Source of the DNA: Flaccisagitta enflata
Lineage: Eukaryota; Chaetognatha; Sagittoidea; Aphragmophora
DNA: 64,000 bases
Assembly: GCA_965153355.1 (NCBI GenBank)
Contig: OZ231126.1
Location: forward strand, 76,818,001-76,882,000
Reading direction: 5' to 3'
Shown piece after piece: positions 46,497 through 60,949 of the stretch. The notes beneath the pieces are model-generated. The model was not told the DNA's origin and did not search any database. It saw only the letters and a program-made list of their open reading frames with translations. The position numbers were made by a program, and so were the translations under genes. Within the stretch, counting starts at the first letter, position 1, and every line of letters starts with the position of its first letter.

Positions 46497-46867
46497 GGGC
46501 GTTTAGGAAAGTTGGTCAGTTTTAGGGGCCAAATGAGACTATGCATGAAATTAGCTAAGAAAGGACTAATTTTTTTCAATCAGATGTCGCCAAGCAGAAT
46601 TCTCTGCAATTAATAGTTCTGGAGCTACTATTTTTTAAATCTTTTTTTTTTTTTTGCATCTTTCTCATCATTCCCCATGATCGATATTTTTCATTGATCC
46701 TAACTTTGGACTCTATGTAACAATTGATAAAAGCAATTGTGTTACGCACACTCTGACTTTTAAGTCACTCTCATTTTACCCTGCTTGCTCATGGTTTTTG
46801 ATGATGAACTAGTGGCCTGTATCTCTCTTTTTCTTTCCCTCTCTTTCTATCTTTCTTTCTCTGTCTG

Positions 46868-46952
<85 letters not shown>

Positions 46953-46996
46953 CTCTCTCAACTTTTTTCCTGTGGCGATTAGTCCCCTTAATGGCA
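46497..46996 (+). mobile_element. Family C copy, 3' half
   Basis: GGCGTTTAGGAAAGTTGGTC, GACTATGCATGAAATTAGC, TAAGAAAGGACTAA, ATCGATATTTTTCATTGATCC, TGTTACGCACACTCTGAC and CCTGCTTGCTCATG precede (CT)n. The degraded end ACTTTTTTCCTGTGGCGATT closes it. The 61760 and 56893 copies share the same order. Confidence 0.75.
46868..46948. repeat. (CT)n microsatellite
   Basis: About 38 CT units within the family C copy. Confidence 0.95.
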
Positions 46997-47214
46997 TGGC
47001 ATTCCCACTGCCTACTTTTTCTCTCCCACTCCCACTCCCGCTTCCATTCCTTTCTCCTTTTCCTCTTTTCTTGCCCAAGTTTTTGCTTGCATATTCAGAT
47101 TTAGTTCAAAACAATCGAAAATCAATTTTTGTAACTCAGAAAACATATGAACCTATGAATCTCATGCGTAGTCATATTTGGCCCAATAAGAAGGCCTACT
47201 TCCTCTAACACCTC

Positions 47215-48095
47215 ACGAGAAATGAATATTCCAAAGACCTTTGCAGGTCTCAAAAAACCGGAGGTGTTTTTTTTTTTTTTCAAAATTAAACATCTTGTAT
47301 TATAACCACGGAGTGCCCGCAATCACCAACCACTTTACCCAGAGCCCCTACGGTCGATAGCACAGCGTCTTGTGGTAAGATACCATCCAAAGCCTCAAAT
47401 GTCTCAACAGTAGTGAAGGATGAAAGGGGAGGGGGCTATATTGGCCCTCGTCTCTTTGTATTTTCATTGAATCTGTAAAGCGATTGTTTTTCAAAAAAAT
47501 CTTCAGGTACCACACTCTTGACATAAAACACGCCTTTCCATACGGCTTAGAACTTGCGAAAATAACCTATCTTCGCCTATAATGTTGTCAGCGACTTTTA
47601 CCAAACTGGCCATTATTTGTTGGGAAAGAAACAGGTATCAAGCTACCAAGCTACCAAGCTACAGGCTTCGGAAAAGTTCCTCTTGACATGGGTTTGATTT
47701 TGAATAATAAGCCTGAATAGTGAGTAGAGCCAACGTCGCTCAGATTGATTGATTGATTGTCGCTTCAGATGTCGCTAAACGCGAATGTATATCTGTTAGC
47801 AAGATGGTAGTTAACAAAATGACTCACACTTCAGAGTTCTTACCACGTATCATGCATCATCCTTCTTTCTTATCAACCTCTACTAACTTACTCTCTACTT
47901 TACTCTCCTCTACACAAAGGGAGAAAAAAACACGGAAGGGAAAGAATTCGTTTCTTGCTTTAAAAGTGCTGGGAAGCATTTCAATGATCAAATGATTGAA
48001 TCTATTTGGCAATCGTAATTGTGTTTTGAAAGCTTTTTCCAACAACTGAAAAGCCTTGTTTTTCATTTCCCTCACGTTTTTACCAGTCACTTTTT
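47215..48095. other. Mostly unassigned; small family C piece
   Basis: AGACCTTTGCAGGTCTCAAAA near 47236 is the reverse of a family C word (TTTTGAGACCTGCAGAG). AAGCTACC is tandemly repeated at 47639-47663. Nothing else recognised. Confidence 0.4.
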
Positions 48096-48097
48096 TT

Positions 48098-48472
48098 GGG
48101 TAGCGGTCTTGATTGGGCCGATGACCTATGTTTTCACACATATGGCAGATTTTCTCCTCCTCAAGGCCTTATTTCCATCATTGAAGCTCAAATCTCAGCC
48201 TCGAGGCTCAAATCCCAGCCTCGAGACTCAAATCCCAGCGTTGAGGATTTAATCTCAGCCCTACCTATGGACCAACTTTCAACTTCACAGCCAAACAGCC
48301 TCCAGGCCAAGATTTATCGCTTAGACCATAAAATGTTCTTAAAATTTCGCATGTGTCTAAGCATAGGTCATTAGTCCCTGCAGGGTCGCAGCCCCTTTCA
48401 CTATCTCATATTCACATAAACTAACCTAGGGTCATCGGATACCGCTGACCATCTTTCGCTTTTGCAACTAAT
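48098..48472 (+). mobile_element. Family B copy, AAAGCATAG subfamily, diverged
   Basis: GGGTAGCGGTCTTGATTGGG, CTATGTTTTCACACATATGG, three to four AATCCCAGCCTCGAG units, then CTAAGCATAGGTCATTAGTCC, GGGTCATCGGATACCGCTGACC and CGCTTTTGCAACTAATA. The right arm is degraded. Confidence 0.78.
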
Positions 48473-48564
48473 ACTTTTCTTTTTGGTTTCTTTTCCTCTT
48501 TTTCTTCATCTTTTTTCCCCTCCTCCTTTTCCTCTTGTTTTTATCCTTTTCTCGTTATTTGTTC

Positions 48565-48735
48565 TTCTTGTTTTTCTTGTTCCTCTTGTTCTTCTTGTTC
48601 TTCTTGTTCTTCTTGTTCTTCTTGTTCTTCTTGTTCTTCTTGTTCTTCTTGTTCTTCTTGTTCTTCTTGTTCTTCTTGTTCTTCTTGTTTTTCTAGTTCT
48701 TCTTGTTCTTCTTATTCTTCTTGTTCTTCTACAAG
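48565..48735. repeat. (TTCTTGTTC)n nonamer array
   Basis: About 18 nine-base units. The period keeps frames open as Leu-Val-Leu or Arg-Arg-Thr repeats. Confidence 0.93.
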
Positions 48736-49129
48736 CATAAAACGCTTGCAAAATCTGTTATTTCGTGCGCTACAGATTATATGTATGCAGTTTGTCTATT
48801 TCTCTCGATATCTTTTGTGCTTGTTTGTGACGAAAAAAACCTACCAGGTGCGTCCATAGGTTTACTTGGGCAAAGTGAATGAATATCATAAATTACCAAG
48901 TTTTTTCCCATGCGCTGTCGTCGCTGTAACGCGAACGAGCCCTGTCTCAAAAACAGCCACCAAAATATCTGTTTTTTGTCTTCTCAACTTTTTTTGCATT
49001 TTGGTTCCAATTCAAAATGAGCTTTTTCTCAGCGACGCTAAAATTTTATTTGAGTTCCTTCAAACAAGAAATTTTCCTTCCTATTTTATGAAATTCAAAT
49101 TAACCTCATGATATAATCTCAAAAGGCGC

Positions 49130-49446
<317 letters not shown>

Positions 49447-49475
49447 GAAATACTGATAGACATAATTACCGTTTT

Positions 49476-49658
49476 GCTGGAGCACCGCTAAAGCGCACCG
49501 ACAAATTAGGCATGCCCGCTTATATGGTAGATAAGGAGTTTGTTATTTTATAAGACATTTTGTAGTCATCCATAGGTTGGCTGAGTATCAGGCAGCTTCA
49601 TTACAAAAGGTATAATTTTTCTTAGTCCCTTGATATGCGCTCTAGTGAAGCTCATCTG
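49476..49658. mobile_element. Small inverted-repeat element (family G)
   Basis: GGAGCACCGCTAAAGCGC at the left and GCGCTCTAGTGAAGCTCATC at the right are imperfect inverted repeats. TA follows the right tip. AGGCATGCCCGCTT, GGCAGCTTCA and AGGTATAATTTT are shared with the copy at 63333. Confidence 0.7.
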
Positions 49659-49659
49659 T

Positions 49660-50215
49660 AGAACACTTTCCAAATGAGGATTCGAACTTCAGTGACTAGA
49701 CCATACACTGACACAGACAGACACAGACACACAGACATACCCCCCCCCCAACACACACCCGATCACGAGTGCGCACTCGAACACGAACGCACACTCTTAC
49801 GCATACATACTATCGCTTATTCGAACAAACAAATATGATAATCACACTTAATCACTTAATCACTCTCACGCACAACTAGAGGCTTATTCAGTATTCACAT
49901 TCATGTAATGCACACTGGCGTAGTTAGCGATCGCGTCAATAAAGGCAACTGACTACAATGAATTTTTGATCCAAAGCTCTCAGATTTGAATTGAAACAAT
50001 GATTTTAATGTCTGCGTCTGGATGAATTTGATATCTCTCCCTTCCACATAATTCACGAGGCATTAATGATTCGCAGAGGAGTTTTCGGCTTCCAAATTTC
50101 ATAATTAAAACTAGCCAGTGAAAATATGGATTTGATCATTTTCATCCAGCGAAGAAATTTCGAAGGTTCAATTCAAAACTTGAACTCATTATGAAAAACT
50201 TTGTATGAAAAACAG
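49660..50215. other. Unassigned DNA
   Basis: An ACACAGACA/ACGAACGCACAC-rich patch lies at 49705-49810. Nothing else recognised. Confidence 0.4.
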
Positions 50216-50630
50216 ATTGAAAGGCGTAAGAGGGAGACGAACGGGGAGGGGGGGGGCAGGATTGAGATGAATATGATAGAGAATACCTTGGGATAATGAA
50301 GAGGAGATAGGGAGCAGTTTTTCACGCAATCGATAGGGAGGGTTGCCAAGGGGTTGGGTGCGGGAGGGTTGCCGCGGGGACAGAGTAGAGCGGGGATGGA
50401 AAATTCTTGACGAGAATGCCTTATGATAAAGAAAGGCAGTGGGGAAAGAATTATCAGGTACTCGAAGGCGATCATGGAGGTAAGAAGACAAAAATGGTAG
50501 GGTGTAAATGGGGATGGGGAAAAACGGGTGGGAGGGAGATAAGCAGCAGGGAGGGGCTTTGGAATAAGGGAAGGGGCGGGGGAGGGGATAGGGGAGAGAA
50601 GGAGGGGCGAACCCGGTATAAAAGATGTGA
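50215..50630. repeat. G/A-rich purine strand
   Basis: Plus strand dominated by GGGAGG, GGGGATGG and GAGGGG words. The open frames on both strands (Pro/Ser/Leu or Gly/Arg-rich) reflect this bias and lack motifs. Confidence 0.5.
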
Positions 50631-50664
50631 GAAGCATCTTGATTATGATTAAAGCTTTACGCGG

Positions 50665-50669
50665 CGGTC

Positions 50670-50733
<64 letters not shown>
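50665..50733. repeat. (CT)n microsatellite
   Basis: About 33 CT units. Confidence 0.95.
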
Positions 50734-50737
<4 letters not shown>

Positions 50738-50739
50738 AT

Positions 50740-51560
50740 TAAAAGATAAAAAGGTTATTTTGTTGAAAGATGGCGAGACCGCTCCTTACAATTCTAATCA
50801 GTTTTTTTTTGTAAACAGGATGACGTACTGCCTAGTATGTAAAAGAAAGTGTGTACAATTTGCCGTACATTTCTTTTTGACCGTAATAGTTTACGTAGGA
50901 AACAATCGGACTCTTAGGTATGACAGGTGGAACAATATCCCTCACTATACCCACACTGAAAATATGGGAGAGGGCCTTGTGAGCCCTCACTGAATAGTTA
51001 CTACGCACATCACTCCTAGTTTTCCATCCAGCAAAACTAATTTAGCAAACAACCACTTTGAGTCAAACCTAAAACACTAATGCTGACCAAATAGATAGGG
51101 GCGAATGATTGTTACGTATTCGACCAAAATTCAACAAATCACCCGAGAGCAACATTGTTAAGAAACCATTCCCTTAAAGGATAGAATCGAGGTCAAGCTT
51201 AATGCGACCGCCAGACATTCTAATCCAAGGTACTGAGTAGTATGACAGGTGGAACAATATCCCTCACTATACCCGAGGATTTAGCCTTACCACTGAAATT
51301 TGGGGCATTGGACATATGGCCAGAGTTGAATGGGGGCATCGGACATGGAAAATATAGATGCGTAAAAACCGACCAACTAACCGATCGATCAACGGATTGA
51401 CGTAGAGGAATAAGGTAGGGAGTACGGATACACTTGAGGCTCAACTAGTCAGCTTAAGCGTTAGATAGTGTATATTTAATCGTGTGAAACAATCGGTTTA
51501 ATCAAATGAAACGATGCACTTTAAATCAAATGAAAGAAATAGGATGAAACGGACAAACCG
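50740..51560. other. Unassigned DNA with a 38-bp duplicate
   Basis: TATGACAGGTGGAACAATATC and CCTCACTATACCC occur at 50918-50953 and again at 51241-51275, a direct repeat about 320 bp apart. The frame at 50760-50993 shows no recognised protein. Confidence 0.45.
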
Positions 51561-51561
51561 A

Positions 51562-51652
51562 AAAGAAAAGAAAAGAAAAGAAAAGAAAAGAAAAGAAAAG
51601 AAAAGAAAAGAAAAGAAAAGAAAAGACAAGAAAAGAAAAGAAAAGAAAAGAA
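51562..51652. repeat. (AAAAG)n microsatellite
   Basis: About 17 AAAAG pentamers with one CAAG variant. Confidence 0.95.
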
Positions 51653-51654
51653 AT

Positions 51655-52250
51655 AGTGATTGGAAAGGATATTAACGCCCGCATTCAATTTTCATTAGAT
51701 TAAATCCAATAGTAGATGGAAAATGGGAATTGAGGAAAAAAACTTGTTCTCGATATACAAACACATAAGGCCTGAAACTGAAAGTTACATTCTTCCGTTA
51801 GGCCAATATATACTTAGTTTGCATCGAAAAAAAAATGTCATCACTAACTGCAAAAACCTATAGTCGCGTCTCTTGTTGTGAGGTGCGACTCCGGATACAA
51901 CGCAAAAAGAGTGTAGCAGATGGAACAAGGGATGTGGTGCCCCAACATTGATGGAAAACCATCTCTTAAGAATGTGGTTTCTGCAAAAAGCCATTATTAC
52001 GACCATACGAAGTAGTATCAATGAAGTTTGAATTTCTTGTCTCTTGATAGTTGGGCAAATGAAAAAAAACGTTGGTATTAACATCAATTATGAGAAGCTT
52101 GTCTATAAAATATGTTCCCTGCGCCAATCAACAAAAAACATGTGTGACAATTTTTGTGCGCCCTTGTTTATTCATTATCTTACCTGTCATATTTTTGGTC
52201 TGTTATTCTCCCTTAGTTCTAGACTCGATGACTCACTGAAGTTGAAAGAT
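51655..52250. other. Unassigned DNA, possible family A trace
   Basis: ATAGTCGCGTCTCTTGTTG and GAGGTGCGACTCCGG (51861-51897) resemble a family A hairpin with an enlarged loop. No other family A word follows. Confidence 0.35.
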
Positions 52251-52251
52251 C

Positions 52252-52419
<168 letters not shown>

Positions 52420-52800
52420 CACTTCTTACCACTTCGCTTCGTTCCTTTGTGAAATAGTGGATTAGGTTGAAATAACCAAAGATTGGCCACATGAAACTCT
52501 TGTTTACTTTAAGCTAATTCAAGAATCTGTGATCAAGACCGCAAAGACTGTAATTGTGTTTCTCTTTCTGTTCGCTTATTTTTCTGTCAGTCCCTTTCTT
52601 TCCCTTTTTCTGTGTATTTTATTTCCTTGCTTCACATTTTTTGTCTTTCACACTTTTAAACAAACAAACACTCACGCCCGCACGCACGCACGTATACACG
52701 CATCACACAACAAAGATACCCCTACCTAAAATAGGAGTACAACATGTGCGCCAATGTTTCTCTACTTCATGCCACAAATATGCAATACAGGATCAATAAC

Positions 52801-53400
52801 AATAGTCGCAAAAGCGTATGATGGTCCCCTATGAGATGGTGAGAGGCAGAGAGGCAGAGAGGGGGAGTGGCCCCGAAAGGACCGATGACCTATGCTTAGG
52901 CTCATGTAGAATCCGATGGTCTGAGGGCTTTTCGGCTATAATTTGGACCACAAGGCTAAGATTCAGGCAATGGGCACTGAAGCTGGGCCTCAAGGCTGGG
53001 ATTTGGGCCTTGTGGCTTGGATTTGGACCTTGAGTCTTGATCTTTTGGAAAGCTGAGATTTGGGCCTTGAGACTGGGTTTTGGGCCTAGAGGCTGGAATT
53101 TTGACCTGGACGCTTGGACTTTAGCCTTGAGGCTGTGATTTGACCCTCAAGTCAGAGATATGAGCTTTAAGTCAGGGATTGCAGTCTCAATGCTTGGAGT
53201 TGAGCCTCAAGGCTTGGATTTGAGGCTCAAGACTTGGATTTGAGCCTTGAGGCTTGGATTTGAGCCTCGAAGGCTGGACTTGGCCTTGAAGCTTGCATTT
53301 GAGCCGCATGGCTGTGATTTAATCTCAAGACTGGGATTTGAGCCTTGAGGGGAGAAGAAGAAGAAGAAGGAGAAGAAGGCGGAGGAGAAAATCTCACAAA
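52801..53400 (-). mobile_element. Family B copy, truncated in its arm
   Basis: It begins AATAGTCGCAAAAGCGTATG, ATGGTC, then AGTGGCCCCGAAAGGACC, GATGACCTATGCTTAGGC. Over 20 units follow, of the type CTTGAGGCTTGGATTTGAGC. It breaks off in GGAGGAGAAAATCTCACAAA, where the arm should continue TTCCCCATATG. A Tigger-like element starts about 20 bp further on. Confidence 0.82.
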
Positions 53401-53485
53401 AGAAGAACAGAGGCAATGCAGTTGTGCCCCGCAAAAATGAATCCGCAATAACGGATGACAAGCGACCAAAATTATTTTTCCGTTA

Positions 53486-54452
53486 CAGGGTGTTTCATGC
53501 GTTTTGAGGTATTTTAAAACAACATATCTCTGCTTCTTGTAACTTTTTTTAACTTCTGAAAAAAAGATTTAGAAAGATCATGATCTGCAGATTTTACATG
53601 TAAAATCTCATAATCTTATGACAATTTTTGAAGCGACCATGTAAATATGTGATTTCAGGTGATTTCAGTCATTGCCTTTACTGCCTCATTTTAGTCCCGT
53701 GCACCTTGCCGTGTCGGTCGGTAGGTCGGTAGGTTGGTCCAAAATTTTTTTGAAATTATGACTTTTTATGGTTTTATTAAGGTAATTTAAGGTACTATAG
53801 GGTATTTCAGGGTAATTTTGGGTACTTCAGGGTACTTTAGGGTACTTTAGGGTACTTCAGTCATTCTAGGTATTTGAGGTACTTTAGGGTTTTTTTTCAG
53901 ATATTTTTGGGTAATTTTAGGTATTTTTTAGTATTTTTGGGTATTTTGGGGTATTTTTGGGTATTTTGGGTATTGTATTGTATTGATATTGTATCAATAT
54001 TATATCAATATTGTATCAACATCATATTAAAACATATCCCACGGCCTTGGGAGGGAGGAACTCTTTTGTTTGTCATTTCCAGACACACGCGACTGTTGCC
54101 CTCTTGGGCTTGTTTTATTCAATGGTGCAAAACCATCCATCTTTGCAAATACAAAATTTTTATATTTCGCATTTTACATTTTAAGAAATAAATCATTAAA
54201 GCTTAAAGATGAAAAAAGCCAGGCTCTGTAGCTTATGATAATAGATTTTTTTGTGATTAAGTTTTGTGTCATTCAAAAATTTTGTGAAAAAATGATGGGC
54301 ACTCTGAAATCACATACAGACTTCAAAACCATACGGTTGCTTCGAAAATAATTGCAATATCATGAGAGTTTAAATGTGAAATCTGCAAATCATGATCTTT
54401 CCAGAAGCAGAAATATGTTGTTAGAATACCTCAAAACGAATGAAACACCCTG
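53486..54452. mobile_element. TA-flanked inverted-repeat element, middle layer
   Basis: Left tip CAGGGTGTTTCATGCGTTTT and GAGGTATTTTAAAACAACAT follow TA (53484-53485). The right tip on the minus strand is CAGGGTGTTTCATTCGTTTT and GAGGTATTCTAACAACATAT, followed by TA (54453-54454). Similarity extends about 100 bp inward (AAGATCATGATNTGCAGATTT). Probably a Tc1/mariner-type MITE. Confidence 0.85.
53690..54115 (+). mobile_element. Family A copy with GGGTACTTTA array, inner layer
   Basis: TTTTAGTCCCGTGCACC, GTGTCGGTCGGTAGGTCGG, then a degenerate ten-base array (GGGTACTTTA, later GGGTATTTTG; 53775-53985) and ACACACGCGACTG, CTTGGGCTTGTTTTATTC. CAGTCATTCTAGG in the array is shared with the 32152 copy. 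Confidence 0.65.
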
Positions 54453-54726
54453 TATCTGTTCTATCCAACAAAGAAATAGACCAAAATCTAAAATCCGTTA
54501 TTGGGGGATTTCCATTACTCCTGGATCCAATACAGGGGGTTTTAACTTGACGACATTTCTTTGTATTCTTCATGTGGGCAATAACAAAAATCTGTCTTAA
54601 AACAAATATAATTTGTTGAACCCTTGACATTCGTTATTGCGGGGTTCAGCTGTCCTTTGTTGTGTTTTAATCGACGTTTTTGTTATCAGATATAATTTTA
54701 TCAAAAAAGAAAATCCCTGTAAGAAA

Positions 54727-55657
54727 AATAGTCGCAAAAGCGTTAGATGGTCAGCGGTACCCGTTGCCCCTATGTGAGTATATGTGATGTGTGATGGTGA
54801 GAGGGGCAGCGGCCCCGAAGGGGCCAATGACCTATGCTTAGTAAGTTTTGATGCATTAGGATTGAATTTGAGCCTCAAAGCTGTGATTTGAGCCATGAGG
54901 CTGTGATTTGAGCTATGAGGCTGTGATTTGAGCCTCAAATCTGTGATTTGAGCCTCGAGTCTGTGATTTGAGCCTTGAGGCTGTGTTTTGAGCCTCAAGG
55001 CTGGTATTTAAGACTTGAGGCTGGGATATGAGGCTTGAGGCTGGGATACAAGCCTCGCGGCTGTGATTTGAGTATCTAGGCTGTGATTTGAGCTATGAGG
55101 CTCTTGTTTGAGCCTATTGGCTATGATTTGATGCTTTTAGGCTGTGATTTGAGCCATGAGGCTGTTATTTTAGCCTCAGGCTAGGATTTGGAGGCTTGAG
55201 CTTGGATTTGGGAGTTTAGGCTGGTTTTGAGCCTCAGGCTGGGATGTGAGCCTCGAGGCTAGGATATGAGCCTTTTGAGGCATCTGGGCCTCCCGAGGCT
55301 GGGATATGAGCCTGAGGCTGGAGATATGGGCCTCGAGGCTGGGATATCGGCCTCGAGGCTGGGATATCGGCCTCGAGGCTGGGATATGGGCCTCGAGGCT
55401 GGGATATGGGCCTCTAGACTGGGATTTGAGCCTCAAGGTTGGGATTTGAGCCGCAAGGTTGGGATTTGAGTCTTGAGGCAAGGATTTAGGCCTTGAGGCT
55501 AGAATTTCGGCCTCTAGACTAGGATCTGGGCCTGTAGACTAGGATTATGGCCCCAAGGCTAGGATATGAGCTTCGAGGGGGGTGGACGGAGAAGAAGGAA
55601 AAATTTCCCCTATGTGTGAAAGCATAGGTCATCGGCCCCTTCGGGGCCGCTGCCCAA
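54727..55657 (-). mobile_element. Family B foldback element, longest copy
   Basis: The minus-strand tail AATAGTCGCAAAAGCGTTAG, ATGGTCAGCGGTACCCG is followed by the arm GGGGCAGCGGCCCCGAAGGGG, CCAATGACCTATGCTTAG. About 36 units of 20 bp follow, consensus GGCTGTGATTTGAGCCTCAA grading into GGCTGGGATATGGGCCTCGA. The other arm is AAATTTCCCCTATGTGTGAA, AGCATAGGTCATCGGCCCC, TTCGGGGCCGCTGCCC. It is complete at both ends. Confidence 0.9.
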
Positions 55658-55845
55658 AAGGAAGTTATTTTTTTCTATTCCTTCGTTATATAAAGCGGAA
55701 CGTATAACAGGCTCCTTGCCGTGAATGGCCCGAATTGTTTCGGGAACTGATTAAGAATTCCAATCTCAAATTTAATCCCTGAATATTTAACGGATTAATC
55801 AGAATGGGGGAGAGAGCGAGCACAGAAACAAAGAGAGACAGAAGA

Positions 55846-55849
<4 letters not shown>

Positions 55850-55898
<49 letters not shown>
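55850..55898. repeat. (GA)n microsatellite
   Basis: About 24 GA units in an unassigned region (55660-56165). The frame across it has a non-repetitive tail after the GA tract but no recognised motif. Confidence 0.93.
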
Positions 55899-55900
<2 letters not shown>

Positions 55901-56167
55901 GCCGAGAGTGTTACAAATTTCGAAGGCCTCGAAGATTAAAGGGTTGGAACATTAAATGCTGCGAGCAGCAGGATGAGAGAGAGAGAGCATGTGTCATATT
56001 TGCGTCGTATTTCCATCTCGTAACGCTTGAGATGCGTCGTCCATCCAAAATTTTATCTCCGTTTGGTCTGAGATATCATGCATCTATGGCACAAACACGA
56101 CAGTGCCCTCGCTTCAGGCTTCTTCAATACCTTGGCCTAAATCGCAGCGACTTGATCAAGAATAAAT

Positions 56168-56600
<433 letters not shown>

Positions 56601-56892
56601 TCTGGTAAAGGCCCTCCTCGAAAATTTCATGTCGTGTCCGAAATGGCAATTCAGACAAAGCGTTATCATTGCCTTTGAATCCAGCTACCTTGGGCTAATC
56701 ATACTTTGCCCGCATCATTTCAGTTCCCTCCAACACCCCAAATCTGTGAAGTATTGATAACTTTACTGGTTGATACGATGAGCCATTGCTGTTGCCTGGT
56801 TTTAAGCATATCACGCAGGATTCGGGGATGGATCGCCTTTTAGTGATACCATTTCTAGTTGATTGTTGATTGCATTAACTTGCAGTTTTTTT

Positions 56893-58754
<1,862 letters not shown>

Positions 58755-58959
58755 AGTTTTTCACCAGTCGAAGTATTTGATGAGGAAACCGATCTAACAT
58801 GAACACGTCATCTGAATATATATCTCACATAAATTCAGATTCTAATGATCATCACGGTTGTATGGAATTGATCGGAAACCTATACTTGTTTGACCACCTC
58901 ATCGTAAGATAATCATCCGATGTCGATGGTTGTGTCATCGAATCTGCCTTCATGGAAAA

Positions 58960-58961
<2 letters not shown>

Positions 58962-59048
<87 letters not shown>

Positions 59049-59071
59049 TGTGTGTGTGTGTGTGTGTGTGT
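58962..59071. repeat. (TG)n microsatellite
   Basis: About 54 TG units with one AG interruption. Confidence 0.97.
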
Positions 59072-59388
59072 TTGATGGCCTGTATTGCTGAAGACATTTT
59101 CCCGCTCTCACCCATCTATTCGATAAACTCGTGCCATGTTCATACTTCTTGTCCCGTTTTCGGTTCATGATTCCATCCTGCCAGATCACTAGTCGCTAAG
59201 TGAAGGTAACTACTCTCTCTTTCTTCCTTTGTTTCTGTCTATCTATCAATCACTCTGTCTGTCTGTCGTACTGTCTGCCTGTCTATGTGGCTGTCTGTCT
59301 GTCTGTTACTGTGTTTTGTACGTTCGTATTTGTGTGCAAATGTGTGCGACTGTGCGTGCGTTTCTGTGCCTGGTTGTGCGTTTCCTGT

Positions 59389-59668
<280 letters not shown>

Positions 59669-59799
59669 TTTTCTCTTTATCTCAGAAATATGTCTCTGTC
59701 TATATCTCTTTCTCTCTCTCGTAACAACAAAGGAAGAAAGTGAAAGAGGAAACCAAGCGGAAAAATAGCATTTTCTTTCGTAAAACTATGTTAAGGAAG

Positions 59800-59985
<186 letters not shown>

Positions 59986-60299
59986 ATTGACAGACAGACC
60001 AACAGATCAATGTAGATAGAATAAAATATAGGCAGAAGGATAGAATGTGGACAGTGAAGAAAAACAGAGAAATAAAAAGACGACAGACAGACCAAAAAGA
60101 CAGGAACAGATGGCCGGACAGTCAACCAGATAGACAGACATTCAGACAGACAAACGGAAATTCAAGAAGACCCTTTAGGGCTGAGACAGAGACAGAAATT
60201 ATGAAAATTTTGAACGAGATCCGAAATTGTGAGATGCGTTGGTTGACTATCATCGGAAAAATCACACGTCAACCTGAAATGAACATTGAAAGAGTGAAA

Positions 60300-60570
60300 A
60301 GGAGGCGGAACGGAGGGAGTGGGCGGTGGTGGAAAGGTGTGGGGGCTTGGGAGTGTGGAAGCACGGGATCATGGAAGAGGACGGCGTGGCGCGTGAGGGC
60401 GTCGGGACAAACGTGGAAGCTTGAAGGCATCGGCGCATGGGGGTGCGAGGGTTAGGGGGTTTGGGAAGCGTGGGAGCATGGAAGAGGGGGGGGGGGGGCA
60501 TCGGGCGCGGGGCGTGAAAGCGTAGGGGCAAGCATCGAAACGGGGAGGCATGGGCGCGTAGCGTGATTGA
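60300..60570 (+). repeat. G-rich degenerate minisatellite
   Basis: Irregular words such as GGGAGCATGGAAG, GGGGGCTTGGGAGTG, GGCATGGGCGCG and GCGTGAGGGCG, with a G11 run near 60490. The open frames on both strands are biased and unrecognised. Confidence 0.6.
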
Positions 60571-60713
60571 CCCACGGGAGATGAGTCATGAATCTTGATG
60601 TCATCTCTCTGTTTCTTCTCATGAATCTGGACTGGTAGATACTACGCCGCCTTCGTGTACGGCAGTTGATATCAAGTAAATAGTGCCACAGCAAAAGCGG
60701 CGATCGTTGGGTT

Positions 60714-60714
<1 letters not shown>

Positions 60715-60750
<36 letters not shown>
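60715..60750. repeat. (CAGCAA)n tract
   Basis: Five to six CAGCAA hexamers. The minus strand reads as Leu codons. Confidence 0.9.
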
Positions 60751-60949
60751 TCATAGGCAGTTACTGCACCGGCGGTTTTGTGTAGATTTTTTCTTATTAT
60801 TATTATTCATGTATATGTACACGTTTCTGTTTTCCTTGTAGACTGGGGGCTCTTGATTGTGTTTCTCTCATATCGAAGCGTTTTTGATCACGACGATTAT
60901 TTCGACGATCGCCCGGGAAAAAAAACATTCAATTTTGACGGCGTTTTTC

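Larger units (their letters stand above)
53419..54652. mobile_element. Pogo/Tigger-like element, outer layer of a nest
   Basis: Left end CAGTTGTGCCCCGCAAAAAT with an internal CCGCAATAACGGATGACAAG. The right end on the minus strand is CAGCTGAACCCCGCAATAAC and GAATGTCAAGGG. The ends align with one small insertion. TA flanks are not preserved. The ends match those at 17294/18569 in type. The interior is almost entirely the nested elements. Confidence 0.68.

Noticed and set aside
53775-53985. Interstitial telomere repeat (GGGTATTTTG words)
   Set aside because: The unit is about 10 bases and irregular and does not match TTAGGG or other known telomere repeats. It lies inside a family A copy.
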